Source of the DNA: Verrucomicrobiota bacterium
GTDB lineage: Bacteria; Verrucomicrobiota; Verrucomicrobiia; Opitutales; Opitutaceae
Reading direction: 5' to 3'
DNA length: 15,613 nucleotides
Assembly (NCBI GenBank): GCA_030832235.1
Contig: JAURJO010000349.1
Coordinates: 1 to 15,613 of the forward strand
The notes under the pieces are model-generated. The model had not been told where the DNA came from. It saw only the letters and a program-made list of their open reading frames with translations, and made no database searches. Position numbers and translations under genes: made by a program. Of this stretch, positions 6,370 through 14,492 are shown piece by piece. Position 1 is the stretch's first letter; every line of letters starts with the position of its first letter.

Positions 6370-7680
6370 TCAGCGCCGCAGCACGCGGTCCGCGTGGTCG
6401 AGGTACCGCGCCCAATCGTACGGCGTGATGTCGTGCTTGCCGGTGCGGATGTGGTACGCGACGCCGTCGCCGATCACGGGCTGGTTGACGGCGGGCATCT
6501 CATCGGCGCCCAGCCCGCGGCGACCCAGGAGCGAGTAAACCGGGCCGGCATGACGGGCCGCGAGGAATTCCCCGCGGGGATCCGCCCAGCGGTCGTCCTC
6601 CGCGCTGGCGACATGCACGGCGCGCGGCGCGATCAAGGCGATGAGCTGGTGCTGGTCGACGGGGAGCGCTGACTCGCGGCGGTTGTAGGCGCGGAAATGG
6701 CGCGCGAACCAGAACGGGAACGACGTGTTGATGCGCTCCACGTTCTCCCCGTACACGCGCATGCTCAGCGCGGCCCCGCCGCAGCCGGAGTTGTTCGAGA
6801 TCACGAGCGCGAAACGCTCGTCCTGGGCCCCAGCCCAAAGCGCGGTCTTCCCGAGCCGCGAGTGACCGTGCACCGCCACGCGCGCCGCGTCGATCTCGGG
6901 GTCGGCCGCCAGCACATCGAGCGCGCGGCTCAGACCCCACGCCCAGATCCCGATCGCACCCCAGGCGTCCGGCGCGCGGGTTTCGGAGGAGCCGGTGCGG
7001 AACAAAGCACCGACATCCCGCTCCAGCCCCTCAGCGCGATCCTCGCACAAATCACCGTAGTACACCGTGGCGGTAGCATAACCGCGCGAGACGACCGTCT
7101 CGATGTCCCAGCGCGAGGCGTGCACACCGCGCGTCCCCTAGGTCGCGCGGTTGTCGACGACCTTGAGCTCGGCGTTCGCGCGCATCCACGCGCGCGACAG
7201 CGTGATGCCGGGGTCGGCGTTCACGCATTGGTTGCCGTAGTAATTGTAGCCGAGGAATGCAGGCCACGGCCGGTGTGCGCCGGCAGCGCCGGCCGGCTGG
7301 TACACCAGGAGGTGCATGCGCGGTCCCTCCTTTCGCTCCGTGAACCACACTGTGATCTCCTTCCGCACCGCCTTCCCGCCCAGCGCCGCGCGGTCGACCG
7401 ACGTGGTTTCCCAGTGCATGCCCGGCGTACGGCCGGCGGGCGTGCGCCCGTAGACCTCGCGCGCAAAGATCTCGAGTAGCTCGAGCCGGCGTTTTTTCCA
7501 CGCCGCGGCATCACGCACCGCCGAGCCGTCCGCCGCCACCAGCGGGTCCGGCAGCCGGTAGGCCGGCACCTTGGCTTCGTCATAGTTGATCGGAATCTCG
7601 ACCTTCTGCGCCGCGAAGGCGGAGCAGGCGGCGCACAGCACGAAGGAAAACGCGGCGAGACGGGGCGGGGTTACTTTCAT
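6370..7680 (-). pseudogene. CE15-like (glucuronoyl esterase family) alpha/beta hydrolase, interrupted by one in-frame amber codon
   Basis: Reading from the ATG at 7680, the frame runs 180 codons, meets TAG at 7140-7138, then continues in the same frame for 255 codons to TGA at 6372-6370. Together the halves make about 436 residues, the usual size of a bacterial CE15 esterase. The N-terminus MKVTPPRLAAFSFVLCAACS to AFAA is a Sec signal peptide. Catalytic features all lie after the stop: the nucleophile motif GHSRLGK (Ser about 274), SGCGGAALSMR, the acidic EDDRWADP (about 361-368) and His416 in GKHDITPYDW. CE15 enzymes cut ester links between lignin alcohols and glucuronoxylan. The 180-residue product would be inactive. 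Restart at the GTG at 7125 would give a catalytic half without signal peptide. A nonsense mutation or a base-call error fits best; homology is otherwise undisturbed across the break. Confidence 0.82.
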
Positions 7681-7825
7681 GCCGTCACGCTGGACGGCAC
7701 TTCGACGCGGATCAATCCGGAGCACGGAACCTCGCCGCGAGCGCCGCGCCATTGCTGTCCGTGGATCCGGCTGATTTGAGCTTCAGCATGCCGTTCCTGG
7801 CGGAATCGAAACGCGTCCACCCCCG

Positions 7826-8101
7826 ATGACTCTCCCTGAATCGGAGCGCGCGTTGCTCCGCAAAGTGCTTGTCGCCCTCGCCGCCGAGCGCGGGCCGGGC
7901 GCGACCTTCTGTCCATCGGAGGCCGCGCGTCGCCTCGGCGGGGAATGGCGCGGGCGCATGGCCGCGGTTCGCTCCGAGGCCGCGATCTTGGTGTCCGAAG
8001 GTGCCCTCGCCTGCACGCAGGGCGGAGTTTCGGTCGACCCAATTCACGCCCGAGGTCCCATCCGTCTCGGCAGGCCTTTCCCGGACCCGGCGGGCAGGTG
8101 A
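7826..8101 (+). CDS. Small DUF3253-domain protein
   Basis: The protein has 91 residues from the ATG at 7826. It matches the DUF3253 pattern: a helix (LLRKVLVALAAERGPGATFC) followed by PSEAARRLGGEWRGRMAAVR, an AAILVSEGALACTQGG segment and the closing VDPIHARGPIRLGRP. The fold resembles a winged helix with a PSE-ARRLG helix, yet the function is unknown. The gene stands alone on the plus strand, with 145 bp upstream of it and the end of the convergent ABC adaptor gene 55 bp downstream. A weak stem GGGCC/GGCCC (8114-8132) without T-run sits in that convergent gap. A DUF3253 domain is sometimes a standalone small protein and sometimes fused, here standalone. Opposite-strand reading frames over this locus show no family features. 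Confidence 0.8.
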   Translation: MTLPESERALLRKVLVALAAERGPGATFCPSEAARRLGGEWRGRMAAVRSEAAILVSEGALACTQGGVSVDPIHARGPIRLGRPFPDPAGR

Positions 8102-8156
8102 ATCCCTTCCTCCGGGCCAAAAGGATCGGCCCATCTTCCGGCCTCGCGACCGCTTC

Positions 8157-9407
8157 TCAGCTTCCCGTCACCACCAGCGGCCGCACCCGCTCACCGGAAC
8201 GAACCTTGTCGCCGGGATAGACCACCACCTGCTCCCCTTCCCTCAAGCCTTCAATGATCTCGGTCTGAACGCCGTTGGAACGTCCGGGCTTCACGGTGCG
8301 CAGAACCGACCGGCCGCCCTCGACCACAAAGGTGCGCCAATCCGTGCCCTGCCGAAACAGAGCCCCGGCGGGCGCCTGCAAGGCCGAGGCGCTCTCCCAA
8401 GTCACGACGCGGGCCTCCACGCGATAGCTGTCTCCGAGGGTGGGGCGTTGCTCCACCGGATCGGTGAAATCAGCGATCACGTAGACCCGCTGTTCCTCGA
8501 CCCCGAGGGCGGAGATTTTCGTGAACGCCGAAGGCTCGACGAGACGCACCCGCGCGGCCAGCGGTTGCGGACCGCCCCATTGCTCAAGCATCACGCGCGC
8601 ACCCGGACGGATCGCGACGCCGTCGCGTGAGAGCGCCTCGATGCGCACCTCGAGGTCCGTCGGGTCGCCGACCTCGAGCAGCGGGAAGCCGGCGGACACC
8701 ATCCGGGAACTTTCCTGCATCACGCGCAGGATGCGGCCGCCGACGGGAGAAGTGATCACAAGGGGCTCACCAGTGCCGCCGGCCCGGCCGCGGGAGAGCA
8801 ACGCCTGTGCCTGCTGCAGTTCGAATCCCGCGACCTGCGCGGAGAATTCCGCGGCGCGTAACTCCGCCGCCGCCGTCTCCCGCCGCGTGCGCGCGAGATC
8901 GGCCTCCTGCGCCGAGATCACGTTGGACGCCCGCAACCCGCGGGCACGGGAGTCCTCCGCCGTGGCGAGCGTGGCGGCGGATTCGGCGCGGGTGCGTTGC
9001 GCGAGCGCGGCCTCCCGCGCGGCTTCGGCGGCCTTCACCCGGGCCTCGGCCTGCGCCTGCAGACGCGCATCGAGAAAATCGGCGCCGCCCGCCTCGATGA
9101 CGGCGAGCACCGTTTTTCCCGCGACCACCTCCGCCCCGGCTTTCCAGTCGATCCGTCGCAACTGCCCCGCCACCGGCGCGGTGATGACGTAGCGGTTTTT
9201 CACTCGCGTCATGCCCTCCTCGTCCACCGTGACGACCAGCGGGCCGCGGCGCGCCGCGGCGATTTCGACCGGAGTAGCTTCCGGCCAAAGCCCGGCGCTG
9301 ATCAGCGCCACGAGGGCCGCGGCGCCGAACCACGGCAGGCGACGCCGCCAGGCGGGGGCGCCGGACCGGACGGCGGGCTTGGAGGGGGGCTGGGCGGCGG
9401 AATGCAT
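8157..9407 (-). CDS. HlyD/RND-type periplasmic adaptor of an ABC exporter
   Basis: The protein has 416 residues from the ATG at 9407. A single membrane anchor lies at about residues 24-41 after a basic stretch. Then come a first lipoyl half (VITAPVAGQLRRIDWKAGAEV, about 74-94), a long Ala/Arg/Glu-rich coiled-coil hairpin (about 111-208), the second lipoyl half (PLVITSPVGGRILRVMQESS) and beta-barrel and membrane-proximal domains to the end, with PAGALFRQGTDWRTFVVEGG and GLREGEQVVVYPGDKVRSGE typical of RND/MacA-type adaptors. The gene starts 23 bp after the permease stop, so it is the last gene of a three-gene export operon. The adaptor would link the inner-membrane ABC permease to an outer-membrane channel. 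No such channel gene is present in the window. Substrate unknown. Confidence 0.9.
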   Translation of the reverse strand: MHSAAQPPSKPAVRSGAPAWRRRLPWFGAAALVALISAGLWPEATPVEIAAARRGPLVVTVDEEGMTRVKNRYVITAPVAGQLRRIDWKAGAEVVAGKTVLAVIEAGGADFLDARLQAQAEARVKAAEAAREAALAQRTRAESAATLATAEDSRARGLRASNVISAQEADLARTRRETAAAELRAAEFSAQVAGFELQQAQALLSRGRAGGTGEPLVITSPVGGRILRVMQESSRMVSAGFPLLEVGDPTDLEVRIEALSRDGVAIRPGARVMLEQWGGPQPLAARVRLVEPSAFTKISALGVEEQRVYVIADFTDPVEQRPTLGDSYRVEARVVTWESASALQAPAGALFRQGTDWRTFVVEGGRSVLRTVKPGRSNGVQTEIIEGLREGEQVVVYPGDKVRSGERVRPLVVTGS

Positions 9408-9430
9408 GAAAGGTGCGGCGGACAGGAAGA

Positions 9431-11797
9431 TCAGTCGGCGACCTTGAGGGCGCTCACCAGATCAATCTCGGCGAGCTTGCGCGCGGCGAACACGGCCGAC
9501 AAGGCCGAGGCGACGGCGACCACGAGAATGGCGAACGCGTAATTGGAGGGAGTGAGCACGAGCGGCAGGCGCACGGTCTCGGTGTTGACTGCAGTGATGA
9601 TGCCGGCGGCGAAGACGGACCCGATGACCAAGCCGAGCGGCAACGCCACGAGGGTGAGAATCACGAGCTCGCCGACGAGGACGGCCCCGACCTCACCGCG
9701 CGTGAAACCCAGCACACGCAGTGTGGCGAGTTCGCGGGCGCGCTCGGATAAGGAGATGCGGGCGCTGTTGTAGATGATGCCGAACGCCACGATGGTGGCG
9801 AAGAACGCGTAGATTTTCTGGAGGAGACCGATGCTCTCGGCGGTCGTCTTGCGGAACCCGTCGCGCAGCGCGTCCTTGATCATGCAGCCGCCGATGCGCG
9901 GCGTCTCCTTCACCGCGGCGACGAACTCGGCCCAGCGCGCCTTTTCCACCACCACGTGCGCACCCGAGATGCGATCCCCCTCCAGCATGAGGCGGTTGAG
10001 GGCGCGGAACTCCATGTAGGCGGCGGTGCCCGCAAAGTCCTCGGCGAGGCCGACCACGGGAATCGCGACTTCCCGGTCCCTTCCCTCAAGCACGCGCGCG
10101 AAGACCGTGTCCCCCGGCTGGATCCTCATCACCTCGGCGAGCTTGGCCGACATGATGATGCCGCGCTCCGGCAGCCGCAGCTGGCGGGATTGCGCGTCGA
10201 TGACCCGGCTGAGCGTACCCTCGGCCGGCAGTCCCTGCAGCAGCAGGCGACGGGCGATGGCCCCGGACTTCAACTCCACCTGCACAAACCGGAACGGCTC
10301 GGCCCGGACCACTCCGGGCAGGTGGTGAAAGTCGTGGAGCGCACGCTCCGGTCCGGGCTCGACGAGCGACAGCGTGACGGTCTGCCGCTGGATCACGTCC
10401 CATTGGAAATCGATCACGTAGGCGATTCCGTCCCGGAACGAATTTGGCACGATCAGGATCCCGGTCGCGAGGGCGAGGGCGAGGCAGGTGAGCGCGCTGC
10501 GCACGGGTCGGCGCTGGATGTTGCGGAACGCCATGCGCAGCGAGGGACCCGACCAGCGGGCGAAGCCCAAACGCTCGAAAAGCGAAGGGCGGTAGCGGGC
10601 GGGAGGCTCGGGACGCATCGCCTCGGCCGGCGGCAGCCGCACGGCGCGCCGCACCGCACCGGCCACCCCGGCGAAAGCCGCGCCCGCGCTCACGGCGGCG
10701 GCCAGGCCGAGGACCCCGTAGTCGACACGGAACTCGAGCGAGGGGAACCGGAAGAACAGGTGGTACATGTCCACCAGGAGACCGCCGAGCACGATGCCGC
10801 CGGCCGCGCCGAGCAGCACGCCCGCCGCCACGATCCCGAGGGAGAACTTGAAGTAATGCGCGCCGATCTGCCGGTTCGAGAAACCGCAGGCCTTGAGCAT
10901 CGCGATCTGCTCCCGTTGCAGCGCGATCTGCCGGCTCATCACCGAATTGGTCATGAACGCGGCCACGCTCAGGAACACCAGCGGGAAGGCGATCGCCAGT
11001 CCCTCCAGGATGCGGATCTCATCGTCGAGCCGCCGGTGCGAAGGATGGTCGATCCGGCCGTACGCGCCGCGCCCGCCGTAGGGTTGGAGGAGGCGGTTCA
11101 CCGCGGCGATCACCGCGCCCTCCGAGGTGCCGGGCGCGAGGGTTAGCGCGACGGAATTAAACGCTCCGTACAACTGGAACGCCGTCGCGAGCTCGCGGTA
11201 CGGCATCCAGAACACGCCGTACGTGCGGTTGTCCGGCAGCGCCGCACCGGGCGGTGCCTCGAAGACGAATTCGGGGGAGAGCACGATCCCGGAAACCCGG
11301 AAGGTCTCCTTGGCCCCGTTCAGCAACGCGGAGATCGTATCGCCCGGCCGCAACCCGTGCGCCTCCGCGAACGCCTCGCCCACCGCCAGCTCGCCGCGGG
11401 AGGTGCGGCCCTCCGGCAGCCGCCCCGCGCGGACGTGCAGGCGGTTCAGGTGCTGCTCGCCCCTCTCCGGCAGGGAGTTGATCAGGCCGACCGCCGGCTC
11501 GGCGAGTCCCGGCACGTCGAGCGTCACCTGCACCGCGATGCCGGTCTGCACGTGCGCCACGCCGGGGATCGCCGCCAGCTCGGCCTCGACCGACTGCGGC
11601 GCCCGCTTCAGCCGTGCGAAAACTTCCGCGAAACGGTGGCCGCTGTAATACTCGTCGCGCGTCGTCGACAGCGAGAGGATCAGCGACCGCGTCATGATCA
11701 TCATCGCGAGTCCGCAGGCCATCACCAGCGCGACGGCGAGCGCCTGGGTCGAGAGCGCCCGCAGGTCGCGGCGCAGCTTGCGGTCGAGCATGCTCAT
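9431..11797 (-). CDS. ABC transporter permease with two FtsX/MacB-type domains
   Basis: The protein has 788 residues from the ATG at 11797, 13 bp after the ATPase stop. TM1 is at about residues 17-40, followed by a MacB-like periplasmic domain (about 45-250). A first FtsX-type membrane block spans about 265-385 and contains the coupling helix MSRQIALQREQIAMLKACGF. A second half opens with RRPVRSALTCLALALATGIL (about 430-449), has another periplasmic region, and closes with an FtsX block near the C-terminus containing ISLSERARELATLRVLGFTR and the end helix DLVSALKVAD. The pattern of coupling helices (LR.(L/C)GF) is that of MacB/LolE-type exporters, which expel peptides, lipids or antibiotics through adaptor and outer-membrane channel rather than moving the substrate through a central pore. 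An upstream in-frame extension to 12076 lies inside the ATPase gene and is rejected. Confidence 0.9.
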   Translation of the reverse strand: MSMLDRKLRRDLRALSTQALAVALVMACGLAMMIMTRSLILSLSTTRDEYYSGHRFAEVFARLKRAPQSVEAELAAIPGVAHVQTGIAVQVTLDVPGLAEPAVGLINSLPERGEQHLNRLHVRAGRLPEGRTSRGELAVGEAFAEAHGLRPGDTISALLNGAKETFRVSGIVLSPEFVFEAPPGAALPDNRTYGVFWMPYRELATAFQLYGAFNSVALTLAPGTSEGAVIAAVNRLLQPYGGRGAYGRIDHPSHRRLDDEIRILEGLAIAFPLVFLSVAAFMTNSVMSRQIALQREQIAMLKACGFSNRQIGAHYFKFSLGIVAAGVLLGAAGGIVLGGLLVDMYHLFFRFPSLEFRVDYGVLGLAAAVSAGAAFAGVAGAVRRAVRLPPAEAMRPEPPARYRPSLFERLGFARWSGPSLRMAFRNIQRRPVRSALTCLALALATGILIVPNSFRDGIAYVIDFQWDVIQRQTVTLSLVEPGPERALHDFHHLPGVVRAEPFRFVQVELKSGAIARRLLLQGLPAEGTLSRVIDAQSRQLRLPERGIIMSAKLAEVMRIQPGDTVFARVLEGRDREVAIPVVGLAEDFAGTAAYMEFRALNRLMLEGDRISGAHVVVEKARWAEFVAAVKETPRIGGCMIKDALRDGFRKTTAESIGLLQKIYAFFATIVAFGIIYNSARISLSERARELATLRVLGFTRGEVGAVLVGELVILTLVALPLGLVIGSVFAAGIITAVNTETVRLPLVLTPSNYAFAILVVAVASALSAVFAARKLAEIDLVSALKVAD

Positions 11798-11810
11798 CGC
11801 GGAACCGCGG

Positions 11811-12569
11811 TCACCACGCGAGATCGCGCACGGCGCCGCGTGTGGCGTTCTCGCGGGCGTGCACGATCCGCCCGTCCGAAAGCGTGAACACCCGGTCCGC
11901 CATGTCCGCGAGGATGGCGTTGTGAGTGATGATGACGGCGAGCGTACCGAGCTCGCGGTTGATGCGCTCGATCGCCTCGAGCACGGTGATGCCGGTGTGG
12001 ACGTCGAGCGCCCCCGTGGGCTCGTCGCACAGGAGAACCTCGGGGCGCTTGGCGATGGCGCGCGCGATCGCGACACGCTGCTGTTCGCCGCCGGAAAGCT
12101 GCGCCGGGAAGTGGTCCAGCCGGTCGGAGAGATCGACCATCGCGAGCGCCTCCTCGGGCGCCATCGGATCGCGGCAGATTTCCGTGATCAGCGCCACGTT
12201 CTCGCGCGCCGTCAGGCTCGGGATCAGATTGTAGGCCTGGAAGACAAACCCCACCGCGTCGCGGCGGAACAAGGTGAGGCCGGACTCATCCATGCCGGCG
12301 AGGTCGCGGCCGCGGTAGCGCAGGACTCCGCTGGTCGGCGAATCAAGCCCACCGAGCTGGTTGAGCAGCGTCGACTTGCCGCTGCCCGAGGCGCCCAACA
12401 GCACGATGAGTTCGCCGGCGAAGAGATCGAGGTCGACTCCCGCGAGAGCGGTAACGGCCGCCGTGCCCTCCCCGTAGATGCGCTCCATCCCCCGCACGTG
12501 GTAGACCGGCTCACCTCTCCGACCCGCACCGGATGCGGTCGGTGTTGGAACGGAGAAGGGGGGCGGCAT
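11811..12569 (-). CDS. ABC transporter ATP-binding protein (MacB/LolD type)
   Basis: The protein has 252 residues from the ATG at 12569; an in-frame TTG at 12590 would add seven residues. All nucleotide-binding motifs are intact: Walker A GASGSGKST (59-67), Q-loop Gln111 in FVFQAYNLIPSLTARENV, signature LSGGEQQ (158-164), Walker B VLLCDEPTGALD (Asp182/Glu183) and switch His216 in IITHN. The signature and the LIPSLTA.ENV segment place it with the LolD/MacB/FtsE group that powers FtsX-type permeases. It is the first gene of the ATPase-permease-adaptor operon and is divergent from the Tat-exported isomerase-like gene; the 158-bp gap presumably holds both promoters. The N-terminal 20 residues are a Pro-rich extension before the ABC fold. 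Export substrate cannot be predicted. Confidence 0.92.
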   Translation of the reverse strand: MPPPFSVPTPTASGAGRRGEPVYHVRGMERIYGEGTAAVTALAGVDLDLFAGELIVLLGASGSGKSTLLNQLGGLDSPTSGVLRYRGRDLAGMDESGLTLFRRDAVGFVFQAYNLIPSLTARENVALITEICRDPMAPEEALAMVDLSDRLDHFPAQLSGGEQQRVAIARAIAKRPEVLLCDEPTGALDVHTGITVLEAIERINRELGTLAVIITHNAILADMADRVFTLSDGRIVHARENATRGAVRDLAW

Positions 12570-12659
12570 GGACAGGAAGTGCGGAACCAATCCCGAAGCT
12601 CACGGCGGCGCAACCGGCAATCCTCGCGCGGCTGCGTCAAGGGCCGGAGGCGCAGGACC

Positions 12660-12694
12660 GCGGGCACATTCCCGCTCGGCACCGGGCGGTTTTT
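12660..12694 (+). terminator. Terminator-like hairpin with T-run and a competing upstream pairing in the leader of the Tat isomerase gene
   Basis: On the plus strand CCGCTCGG (12672-12679) can pair with CCGGGCGG (12682-12689), including one G-T wobble, leaving a tight loop that relaxes to GCAC with a 7-bp stem. It is followed at once by TTTTT (12690-12694), the shape of an intrinsic terminator. It lies 33 bp upstream of the ATG at 12728, not after a gene. A second, mutually exclusive pairing uses GCGGG (12660-12664) with CCCGC (12671-12675). That layout is what an attenuator would show. Chance pairing is a real risk in DNA so rich in GC. Confidence 0.45.
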
Positions 12695-12727
12695 CACAAA
12701 TGGATTCCCGCACCCCCCGTGCCCGGC

Positions 12728-13696
12728 ATGCCCTCCCCAACCCACCCCCTGCCCCGCCGAAGCTTCCTGCACCTGGCCGCATTGGCCCCGCTGGCAACCG
12801 CGACGCTGCCGGCGCTGGAGCCGGTGAAGCGTACCGGGGGTCCGTTTCTGCGGCCCGCGCTCAACGTCTATTCGTTCCTCGAGGCGCTGAACGAAAACGC
12901 TAGGGACCCCGCCAAGGGCATCGATCTCCTCGGAGTGTGCGACTTCTGCGCGCGGCTGAACATCGAGGCGATGGACATCACCGGCTACTTTTTCCCGGGC
13001 TATCCGAAGGTTCCGGCCGACTCCTTCATCAGCCGGCTCAAGCGCCACGCGCACGCGCGCGGCGTCGTGATCAACGGCACGGGCATCCGCAACGACTTCA
13101 CCCATGCCGACCGGTCGGTGCGCGCGAACGGCGTGCAATTGACGAAAGACTGGATCGAAGTGGCGGCCCGCCTTGGCGCGACGGTGATCCGCGTGTTCGC
13201 CGGGCCGCAGAAACCGTTCAACGACTGGCGCATGGCGGCGGGAGGCGCGAAACGGGACGAAGTTGAGAAATGGATGGCCGACGACGTGCGGGCCTGCGCC
13301 GAGCACGGGGAAAAATTCGGCGTGCTGGTCGGCGTGCAGAACCACGGTGACTTCCTCAACACCGGCGAGGAGCATCTGAGCCTGCTGCGGCGGGTCGACC
13401 ATCCCTGCTGCGGCGCGTTGGTGGATACTGGAAAATACCTCACCGCCGATCCCTACGCCGACATCGCGCTGATCACGCCCTACGCGGTCGGCTGGCAGAT
13501 CAAGGAGACCCTCGGGAGCGACCTGAAATCTCCGCGTGCCGATTTCAAACGGCTCATGCGCATCATCGCCGACGGGGGCTACCGCGGCTTTGTGCCGATC
13601 GAGACGCTCGCGATGGGTCGTAAGGACTACCAACCCGCGGCGGAGGTGGAAATGGTGCTGAAAGGCATGCGCGAGGGAATCGCCGCACTCGGGTAA
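12728..13696 (+). CDS. Tat-exported sugar phosphate isomerase/epimerase-like protein
   Basis: The protein has 322 residues from the ATG at 12728. The N-terminus MPSPTHPLPRRSFLHLAALA is a twin-arginine signal (RRSFL) with a likely cleavage near residue 30, so the folded enzyme should be exported by Tat. The rest is a xylose isomerase-like TIM barrel: ALNVYSFLEALNE, YFFPGYPKVP, INGTGIRNDF, ATVIRVFAGP, VGVQNHGDFLNT, CGALVDTGKYL and FVPIETLAMG. The classical metal ligands are changed: Gln204 stands where most relatives have Glu, Asp233 is kept, Gln257 in GWQIKE stands near the usual His, and Glu292 is kept. I believe similar substitutions occur in a secreted subfamily of Verrucomicrobiota and related groups, but could not check. 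Longer in-frame starts from 12533 overlap the ATPase start and would bury the signal. It is divergent from the ABC export operon. Confidence 0.87.
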   Translation: MPSPTHPLPRRSFLHLAALAPLATATLPALEPVKRTGGPFLRPALNVYSFLEALNENARDPAKGIDLLGVCDFCARLNIEAMDITGYFFPGYPKVPADSFISRLKRHAHARGVVINGTGIRNDFTHADRSVRANGVQLTKDWIEVAARLGATVIRVFAGPQKPFNDWRMAAGGAKRDEVEKWMADDVRACAEHGEKFGVLVGVQNHGDFLNTGEEHLSLLRRVDHPCCGALVDTGKYLTADPYADIALITPYAVGWQIKETLGSDLKSPRADFKRLMRIIADGGYRGFVPIETLAMGRKDYQPAAEVEMVLKGMREGIAALG

Positions 13697-13739
13697 GAAG
13701 AGCGCGACCTCGTGCGGAACGTCGGCGGAAAGACTCGCT

Positions 13740-14492
13740 TCAGTTCGCCCGCAGCGGCGGCCGAAGGGGGTCGTACGCCTCGTCGAGAGGCGCCATCGGC
13801 GGCAGCAAGGACACCGGGGCGGCGTTCTTAAGTTCAGCTTCGATCTCGGCCACGCGACGCTCGGCCTTGGCGAGGACGGAGATTTGTTTCCCCAGTTGCT
13901 GACGGAGGGACGCCTCCGTGCCGTTGTCGGCCCCGCGGCGTTTCGCGATCATCAGCCACGCAAGCGCCTCGGCATAGTCGCGTTTTACGCCGCGGCCGTT
14001 GGCGTGCGCGGCGCCAAGATTGAAGAATGCCTCGGGCTCACCGGCTGCGGCCGCGGCACGGAAGTAGGCGATGGCCCGCGCCGGATCGCGGGCGGCGCCG
14101 TTCTCTCCACGGGAAAGTAGGAACCCGAGGCGGAAGACCGCCGGGCCGTGCCCAGCGCGAGCCGATTTCTCAAGGAGAGCGAGCGCCCGAGCATCATCAC
14201 GAGGAAGCCCGTCGCCGCGCAGCAGCAATTCGCCCAGAGCGGCCTCGGCGCGGGAGTTACCGTTGGCCGCAGCGGCCTCGAGCTCACGTACGTCTGACCA
14301 CGTCTCGGACTTGGGACCTGCGGTCGAGAGAAGTTTAGGCGCGGAGTCGGCGGCGGGCGTCTCGGCAGCGAAAAGCTGGCCGGCAGGCATCAAGGCAACC
14401 GAAAGATAGGCGAGAACGAGAAGGCCAGTCGCGCGGACAGGCGCCGGGGGAATGGGGATGGCGGAACCGGAGGGCGCGGCGTTCGAAGTCAT
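13740..14492 (-). CDS. Sel1-like repeat protein, exported
   Basis: The protein has 250 residues from the ATG at 14492. A hydrophobic segment at about 21-43 (ATGLLVLAYLSVALMPAGQL) with a small-residue end FAA is a signal peptide or anchor, though it is preceded by an unusually long 20-residue Pro-rich n-region. Three Sel1-like helical repeats follow at about residues 80-187, recognisable from A..LG.LLLRGDGLPRD, AVFRLGFLLSRGENGAARDP and AFFNLGAAHANGRGVKRDYAEALAWL. A coiled-coil-like helix (about 195-223, KQISVLAKAERRVAEIEAEL) and a Pro-rich tail end the protein. Sel1 proteins act as protein-binding scaffolds; the partner is not predictable. The gene is convergent with the Tat isomerase-like gene, 43 bp apart, and lies downstream of the recA gene with a 537-bp gap. 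Confidence 0.85.
   Translation of the reverse strand: MTSNAAPSGSAIPIPPAPVRATGLLVLAYLSVALMPAGQLFAAETPAADSAPKLLSTAGPKSETWSDVRELEAAAANGNSRAEAALGELLLRGDGLPRDDARALALLEKSARAGHGPAVFRLGFLLSRGENGAARDPARAIAYFRAAAAAGEPEAFFNLGAAHANGRGVKRDYAEALAWLMIAKRRGADNGTEASLRQQLGKQISVLAKAERRVAEIEAELKNAAPVSLLPPMAPLDEAYDPLRPPLRAN

Noticed and set aside
7138..7140. TAG as a pyrrolysine or programmed readthrough codon
   Set aside because: Nothing in the window points to amber recoding, and CE15 enzymes are not known to use it. A mutation or sequencing error is simpler.
7712..8134. Minus-strand frames opposite the DUF3253 gene
   Set aside because: No recognisable motif; the plus-strand frame matches DUF3253 from start to end.
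11798..12076. Upstream in-frame extension of the permease
   Set aside because: It lies inside the ATPase gene, which has all its motifs to its own stop; MSMLDRKLRRD at 11797 is the natural permease start.
12224..13633. Long minus-strand open frame of 469 codons opposite the Tat isomerase-like gene
   Set aside because: It is the antisense of a gene with clear TIM-barrel motifs and of the start of the ATPase gene; its translation shows His/Arg/Val-rich low-complexity sequence with no family features. Long antisense frames are common in DNA this GC-rich.
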